From Taenia hydatigena (taxonomy: Eukaryota > Platyhelminthes > Cestoda > Cyclophyllidea > Taeniidae): a stretch of DNA of 64,000 bases. A program made the position numbers and the translations under genes. The notes beneath the pieces were generated by a model that worked only from the letters and a program-made list of their open reading frames with translations, was not told where the DNA came from and did no database searches. The DNA lies in assembly GCA_036345935.2 (NCBI GenBank), contig JADWOT020000003.1, forward strand, positions 19,548,509 to 19,612,508, in the 5' to 3' direction. Positions within the stretch are counted from its first letter, which is position 1. Each line of letters begins with the position of its first letter. Below are positions 56,018 to 64,000 of this stretch, one piece after another.

Positions 56018-59000
56018 ATTCCTTTGTTAGAAAAATCTTCTCTGCTCCCATTCACCCCCTAGTCTGATTTTGTTCTTAAATTGCAACTATGGGAAAGCCG
56101 ATTGCCCCTAGCGAATTTTCGCATTTTCCTCTACGATTACCACTACTACAGCTGCTACCAGTATCATCTCCAACACCCACTCCCCTCTATCCCCGATCTG
56201 CGGCCGTTTGTTCCTTCCGTCGAACGATTTCGCACCTTTTCTCCACACCAACACACACAAAGCCAGTGTTGCATGAGTAGACGTAGCGCCAGGCCTGCCG
56301 CAAAAATTCTCATTTCTTCGCCTTCTTCCTCTTCCATTATCACACCACATGGAATAAGGTCGTTTCCCTTGGTTTTGCTCCCCGCATCGGTACTACTTCC
56401 CTCCTCCCTACAAACCGCCGTCCCTGCGTGAGCTCCTCTTACCCTTCTTTCTTGCCTTTTGCATTAACTCTCAAGCCCGCATTGTATATTGTGTCAAAGT
56501 ATAAATTATTACATTTTTGCCAACGTGAGATGCGCTCGTTTTACTTTGTTTTGGCATTATTTTTTGCTCATCATCAACGCCCAGTCCATTGAGTTTATGC
56601 GCTGAAAGCTATTCACGCTCCATGACTCTGCTGTTTTTTTGCCGTCAGACTAGTTCACCTTTGATCACTCTACACCCGACGATTGTTTGTCTACATTGTT
56701 GAGCTAAACCAGACCCCATTTTGCACACTTTTTGAGAATGAACCCATGCGAAACTTCTGAAGCACACAACATGTGTAATGTGTGTGGATTGCGCTATTTT
56801 CCTACAGCACTTTACGCATCATCAAGGAAACCATGAGACCATCCGAACGGCATTACATGGTGTTTTTTGCTAACGGAGTAGCCCTAGTGTCTCAGATGGT
56901 GTGTCTTGTGAAGATAAGTCGGCCAATTAACAGACTAGCATAACCAGAAATGTTGCCCAATATGGTTCATGGCTAGCGATGAGCTCTAAAGGACTTGCTT
57001 CTCGCTCGATGAAATGTATGAAGATGCAGATAGATATACAAGAAGTTGGTTGAAGCATCTAACACCCAAATAGACCATAGAGATGGACATTTTTCACGAG
57101 TTTTCGGTGTATTCGGAGAACAACTTGGGCTTTTAACTGCATAACTCTCCTGTACAGCCACATGTGACTCACAAACGGCTTCCAAGTTGCCTTCCCTCCT
57201 ATTTCCCCACATCTCTTCCACCTGTGTTCGGGGAGCAACAGATGGTCTTCTATAATTAGAAGTGCTACCAGAAGAGAGCCTCTTCTGTTTGCAGATACCC
57301 ACAAGTTTCGTTTGACGTCCGGTAGACATGACAGCTAAGGCTACATCAACAACCCGATTGGACGATGATTGTATTATCTCTCACCCACCAAGATTTTGGC
57401 TTTTTGGAGTCCGATTCGCGTCATCTCCACCACTTTGTGTTTGTCTTTTGTTGGACTAAAATCTTCTAAACTAATCAGATATTGTTTGGTCTCTGTGAAC
57501 ACTCCACTTGGTTGGGCCTTGCAGTCACGACGGTTAATGGTGTTGCAGGTGGCAGGGTCTGCAACAAGTTCGTAGTGGCTCGTTTCTTTCGAGGGGTTGA
57601 AATCACGTACTCAGACAATTTAACGGCTTCCCACAACACAAATCTGTCAGCAATTGGTTTACCAAAAGAATGGGACCTCATTCTTTGTTGCCTCGTCCTA
57701 GGACAATCTCATCAACATTGGTGAAACATGGCAACGTAGTCACAATAAACTCGCGTAAACACGCCGTTGCATCAATCAGAAATAAGTCTTTATGCGATTC
57801 ACACCAATTGAACCAAAGCCGTAAATAACACTTATTACCGGTCTGTACCTACCTCCAGCTTTTTTTGGATAGTTTTGCTTGAAGTTCGACCAAACAGTAG
57901 AATGCCTTCCTAAATTGTTGTTATTACCTCTGATGCAGAATTTTAATCCTACTTTTTTTCATTTTTTCTTACCTCCAGTATGACATTTAAATTCCCATTG
58001 TCAACAGACACCTCTTGTATTGCGAGCCCAGATTGAGGGCAACTTGGCGATAGGCGAAATTTCGTCCTGTCGAATAAGCTACCACAGTTTTATGCATTTT
58101 CTAAATCACCCAAGGTTGGTGTGTTTTTCTGCAACCTCGATTTACCTACCTGTTTTGAGGTTGCTGTCGTCGAATGCCCTGAAGTTAAGGTTAGCAAAAA
58201 AGTAGCGCCCCGTGATTCTTCTCTAGAGGTCATCATCAAACCGAGCTAATGTGGCTTTTGAGCGTAGATCCAATGCAATGCATCTTACTTAGCTTCTGGT
58301 CTCCTCCATCTCTATTTGATTGATTACGAATCAGTCACTGTTGGGATGCGGTTTCGCCAATTTTAAAAACTGTTAATTGGTACTTTTGGCCTTTGTAGTA
58401 TCTACTTCATCAACAGTTTTCCAGTAGTTGACCACACTCTAGGGAGCTTCATATAGTCTCGCCACCACTGCATTATGTTTGGCACGCTGTTGACACCCTT
58501 GATGACTGAATAGTCACATTGACGTTGTAGCATTCTCTTACTCTAGTTGACTTCCAAAGGCGGTTAAAATGTTCCTTTTCTGGTATTCCGTAAAAGTAGA
58601 ACAAGGATACTGTAGTTCAAGGCGAGGTTCTCGTTGGTTGAACTGAATCATTGCCTTCTCCCATTTCACCTAAAAAAAATCTTTTATTCTAGAGCTAAGT
58701 ACTTGGGTAGTAATAAGTGGCCCATCAGGTTGTCCCAAACATTATTACTTGCTAGCGAAGCCAGTCTATAGACTAATTGCAAGGCTGGAGGCAAATGTTT
58801 TAACGCCCATAAAGCGATAAGAACGCCATACCAGAAGTGAACTTTTGTTGTAGACAATTTTAGTGGAGAGACCATAGTCCTCCAAACAGCTAGTTCCGGT
58901 GCCCAAAATCATGATTTATGCCGTTGGTAATTAAAGCCAAGGGAAGGGGATCAAAGCACGCGAAAATGTATTGTGCTTCACCCCCCACAAAAGTCTAGTA

Positions 59001-62000
59001 ATATTTATTAACGAAGGAGGCTATGCTTGATTCCAACGAAGAAACAGCTTTCCTGAGCCCCTTCCACATCACATTTAGTTAAGCATTCCCTTACAGACGT
59101 ATCCTCCGGAGCGAGTGGACGGTTTATGTCAGATGTTTATTAGGATTGAAGGCGCATTGAGCTGAGATACATCTGTCCGAGCCCCAGCGGCCAGTCACCG
59201 AGAAGAAGATTGTTTGAGAGATAAAGTAACCGCTTTGTTATCTGGTGGTCCCCTACCATATGTTTCGGACGTACACTGCAAACAGATCGTCTCTCCCGTT
59301 GGATGCGAAATTCCCATTTCCATTGCTGAAAAACATGTGACGGATTGTCGTAGCGGATCTGATGCTTCGCCGAGCTTCACATGGTGGATTTGGAGTTTAG
59401 TTAGTCAAGCGGGGTGAACCAATTTCACTTCAAAAGTTGTTGGATAAGTAAGCAGCTGAAATGTAAGTACGCGATCCATTCCTCTTGATTTATTTCTTTT
59501 TAACACTCCTCTCTGCCCCAGTTCTAATTCCCACATGTGTTTGGAGATCTTGCATAAATGAGCTAAACATTTACGTGGATGTTTACGTATGCACCGGAAT
59601 CGGCTGGGATTTTCGGCCAACTCGGCACTCTCCGAACTCGCTCAAGCTAGATTTAAAAAAGCGGAGGCCAATTCAATAGCCTGAACTTCGTAATACCTTG
59701 CAAATTCAAGTTAACATGTTGACATTCCTACCTTTTGTAGCCAAGTCAAAATCGATCTGCGAATATTTTTAACAGAGTGTTGATCCATTTAGGATGCAGC
59801 GGCACGCAGTAACATACAAACAGGCTAAATGACCCCCTCAGGGGAATGGGTTGATTGCGCGTTGTACCATCCACAAAAGGTGTGACCAGCCGGCCAACTT
59901 TCATTGGCACCTTCCCTCCTCCTTTGTAAACGGTTTCGCATCTCTACAAACTTACAGCCGGCTTAGCTGTCAAAAGGACATCTGATTAGAGACTGTCAGC
60001 CTAGTGTAAGCCCCTAAAAAGTGTCCGAAACAACCTTTACCTGCTACTAATACAGATGACGAATTCACCAGGGTTGGAGCAACAATTTTCAGTTCGGTTC
60101 AAAGGGAAGCTATGGCCAACGGAGGGAAACTAGATAATCAAACACAGCAGCACAACAGAAGATAGTAACACGCATGAAGGGAATAGCTGGACCACTCATT
60201 AACAAAGTTTCTTACTACCAAAATGATGATAGTATCGCTGATTCGCCCAGTCAGTTTGCAGTTTTCGTCCACCTTCCCGTTGGCAGAAATAATGAAAGGT
60301 GAAAAGGAGAGAACAAATAAACCCTATGGAACGCGGCTCTATATCAATAATTGTGGAGCTTTTTAACCGATTTGAAACCAGTTTTGCCTTCCCTTTCTAT
60401 TTACCACCAGAGGAGGTGAATCAGGTATTCCCATTGGCAATTCAGGGCTAGACAACACTCAGTGAACGAGTAGTGGCTGCGCATGAACCTGCAAAGTCCA
60501 GTAACAGTGAATAGCGGTTGATAGTGAAATAGCAACTCACCCAGAAAAGTTTGGGAAGTGGTGAGCAAGGCGGCAGACGAATAAAGTGTTACCCTCTGAA
60601 TCGCAACAAGGGGCACTAGCGGCACAGCGACAATTTTCCAAAAACTTCAGACTCATCAAGGCCTAAAATACACTGAATAATGCAGAAGGAAAGGGTATTA
60701 GAAGAATTTGGGGAAGAATTATTGATGGAAGAAAGAACACTCAACTTCGCACTTTTAGTCAATAACTGACTGTTTCCGAAGGCCACCATTGTACAATAGA
60801 TGAGGCAACTTGGGAGGAAATCACTTGCATGCCAATCTTACACGAGAACCAAACCAAATTCGTATTACATTTATTTTTTTCGGCGATCACTGAATTTGAG
60901 GCGTCAATAAATGCTCAAACTTCAATGAAACCTTCCAAATGACTAGCGTAGGGTAGCGGAGTAACGCACTGGAAGAAAACACCCTCATTTGGAAAAAAAC
61001 TAGCCTCTCCAGTAAAAATGACTCCTGGTATCAAAAGAGCCTATGGACCTTGACGTGGCACCTCGAAAAATTAGGAATATTCGTTACAATGCCTCCCCAT
61101 TCAAGGGGGACCAACGCTACGATTAACTTGTTCCACGGTACACTGCCAGGCGTTGTTGGCAGCAGACATTGCTTTGCGCCAAACCAAATGATGTGACTCG
61201 GTAAACGGGGATACTTTCGACCGCAAAATAAGCACTCTCGATTGCGTTCGATTGAACCAGTGTTGCATCATGGAGGAGCGACAAAGCATGCCAACGCCCA
61301 CCCCTATTGTGCTGTCAGCATTGGTCTGAAGCAGCACCCAACGTTCGATGCACGGCGTAGCGAGCCGCATCATACCCATTTAGAGCCGTGACCACTGGCC
61401 AGCGTCAGACACGAAATACCAGTAACCGAATCGAAATGGAGGACGAATTATTCCCATCAAATGTGAAGGAGGAACTGACTCAGAAACTTGAATCTAGGCT
61501 ACCCTTAACTCCTCTCTGAAGGACTAAACTTACCTCAGCAAGGTTAGTCTCTCATCGTTTCCAGTGAACAAATTAGACAACTCTTTTCAACCAACCTTGA
61601 CTGCAAGTAATTCAGTACTCTGCTTCCGAAGATGACATACCGAAAACCCAGTTATCCATAAAACCGAATTCTCCAGATAACTCATCAGTAATCTACTTCC
61701 AAAATCGATGGCAGTATTTAGCTTCGGATTGATAACTTGTAAACTCTATCGTGAAAAATGCTTTCACGATAAAACGGAGCTATAATGTCAAACATGATGA
61801 AACGTGGCAGATTTTACAAAGAAATGTAGGGCAAGTGACCCAGTGATTGTGCTTGGTCAAAAACGCAAGCGACGAACACATGGGACGGATGCTCCAGGTC
61901 ACGCGAATGCAGGCCAGAGCATGACTGATAGGCGCGATAAACTGTGCGTAAGCATCCCCAGAAAACAGGACAGTAACGCCTCATTCGCCCAGCACACATA

Positions 62001-62479
62001 GTGGCGTCCGGACCAAGGGAAAAATTGAAGTTTTACACATTCCCTCGATTTTCGACCGGCAAGACTTCAAAGAGTTGAGTCCCGCAAATGGCTTCATTAA
62101 AGGTCAAGTAGAGGGATGAAGTCCAATTTTCGTCAGCCACAGAAAAGCCGAGAGAGAACAACTTACTATGATTGTTCTCGATAAAACCACTCGCCGTTCG
62201 AGGTTTGGGGTGAAAATGCTTGCTTAAAATATATGAGTAGCACTGGCATAACAACGCAGAACAATGAATAAAACTAAACGGCTCATTCCACTCTGAATAG
62301 GCGGCGCGATGAAGCGGATACAGCTAACAACTTTGGTAGGTGAAGAACAAAGCTTACTCAACAAAATTTACTTTGATAACGCATGAACTTCGGGTAAATT
62401 CGCAAGCCTCAACACTTGACGATACCACGTTCCAGGAGTTAATAAAAGAATCTGTACAAATAATTTGCGGTTATTATCA
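56018..62479. other. Gene-poor region between the beta subunit and RBBP4
   Basis: About 6.5 kb in which I support no gene. The first 450 bp are pyrimidine-rich and probably include the 3' UTR of the beta subunit. A minus-strand frame at 56973-57329 starts with ATG but has no domain. A minus-strand frame at 61101-61379 has a vague resemblance to retroelement sequence (see rejected items). Confidence 0.45.

Positions 62480-64000
<1,521 letters not shown>

Noticed and set aside
61101..61379. Minus-strand frame with WVLLQTNADSTIGVGVG, recalling retroelement RNase H sequence
   Set aside because: Only one short stretch resembles the LQTDAS-type motif, the rest does not align with any retroelement I know, and no neighbouring reverse transcriptase or integrase frames exist. 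A profile search against Pfam RNase H families would decide.

Overview
The window is eukaryotic nuclear DNA, most likely from a parasitic flatworm and probably a tapeworm. The evidence is indirect: animal-type genes are split by GT-AG introns, several of which are only 29-43 nt long, and the genes sit in large repeat-bearing deserts. I see no bacterial operons, rRNA or tRNA genes, or CRISPR arrays. Exon models below were joined by eye from reading frame, splice sites, intron phase and remembered family alignments. The species is not determined.

Layout, left to right. 1401-3278 (-) encodes a ZNG1/CBWD zinc-chaperone GTPase (9 exons, 358 aa). It is head-to-head, across 255 bp, with a SMARCD/BAF60 SWI/SNF subunit at 3534-7483 (+, 10 exons, 451 aa). 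8984-9733 (-) is an orphan protein with two membrane segments. 9.7-18.7 kb is mostly anonymous and repeat-bearing. 18707-18992 (-) is a possible terminal exon. 20241-22678 (-) is a NOL4-like nuclear protein. 24909-25332 (-) is a weak membrane-protein exon. 26035-27772 (-) is a two-exon orphan with an acidic tail. 28-32.9 kb is repeat-rich and includes a palindromic element. 32904-33266 (+) is PTRHD1. 34011-37004 (-) is a single-exon ankyrin-repeat protein of 997 aa. 39156-43328 (+) is a myosin essential light chain-like EF-hand protein. 44931-47321 (+) is Derlin-1. 47.3-54.9 kb has no confident gene. 54935-56017 (+) is an intronless, divergent G-protein beta subunit. 62480-64000 (-) is the 3' part of RBBP4/RBBP7, whose 5' end lies outside the window.

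The genes do not form one pathway. SMARCD and RBBP4 are chromatin proteins and the NOL4-like protein is probably nuclear. ZNG1 works in zinc delivery, Derlin-1 in ER quality control, the light chain in motility and the beta subunit in signalling. Two dispersed repeat families stand out. One has a unit of about 180 bp and forms an inverted pair at 31126-31586, a single copy at 31954-32136 and a short array at 43654-44029. The other is a diverged noncoding family whose modules recur in circular order with a period near 760 bp, best seen at 37740-38660. The strongest points for follow-up are these two families, the very short introns, and unusual splice features in the NOL4-like, RBBP4, light-chain and Derlin genes.
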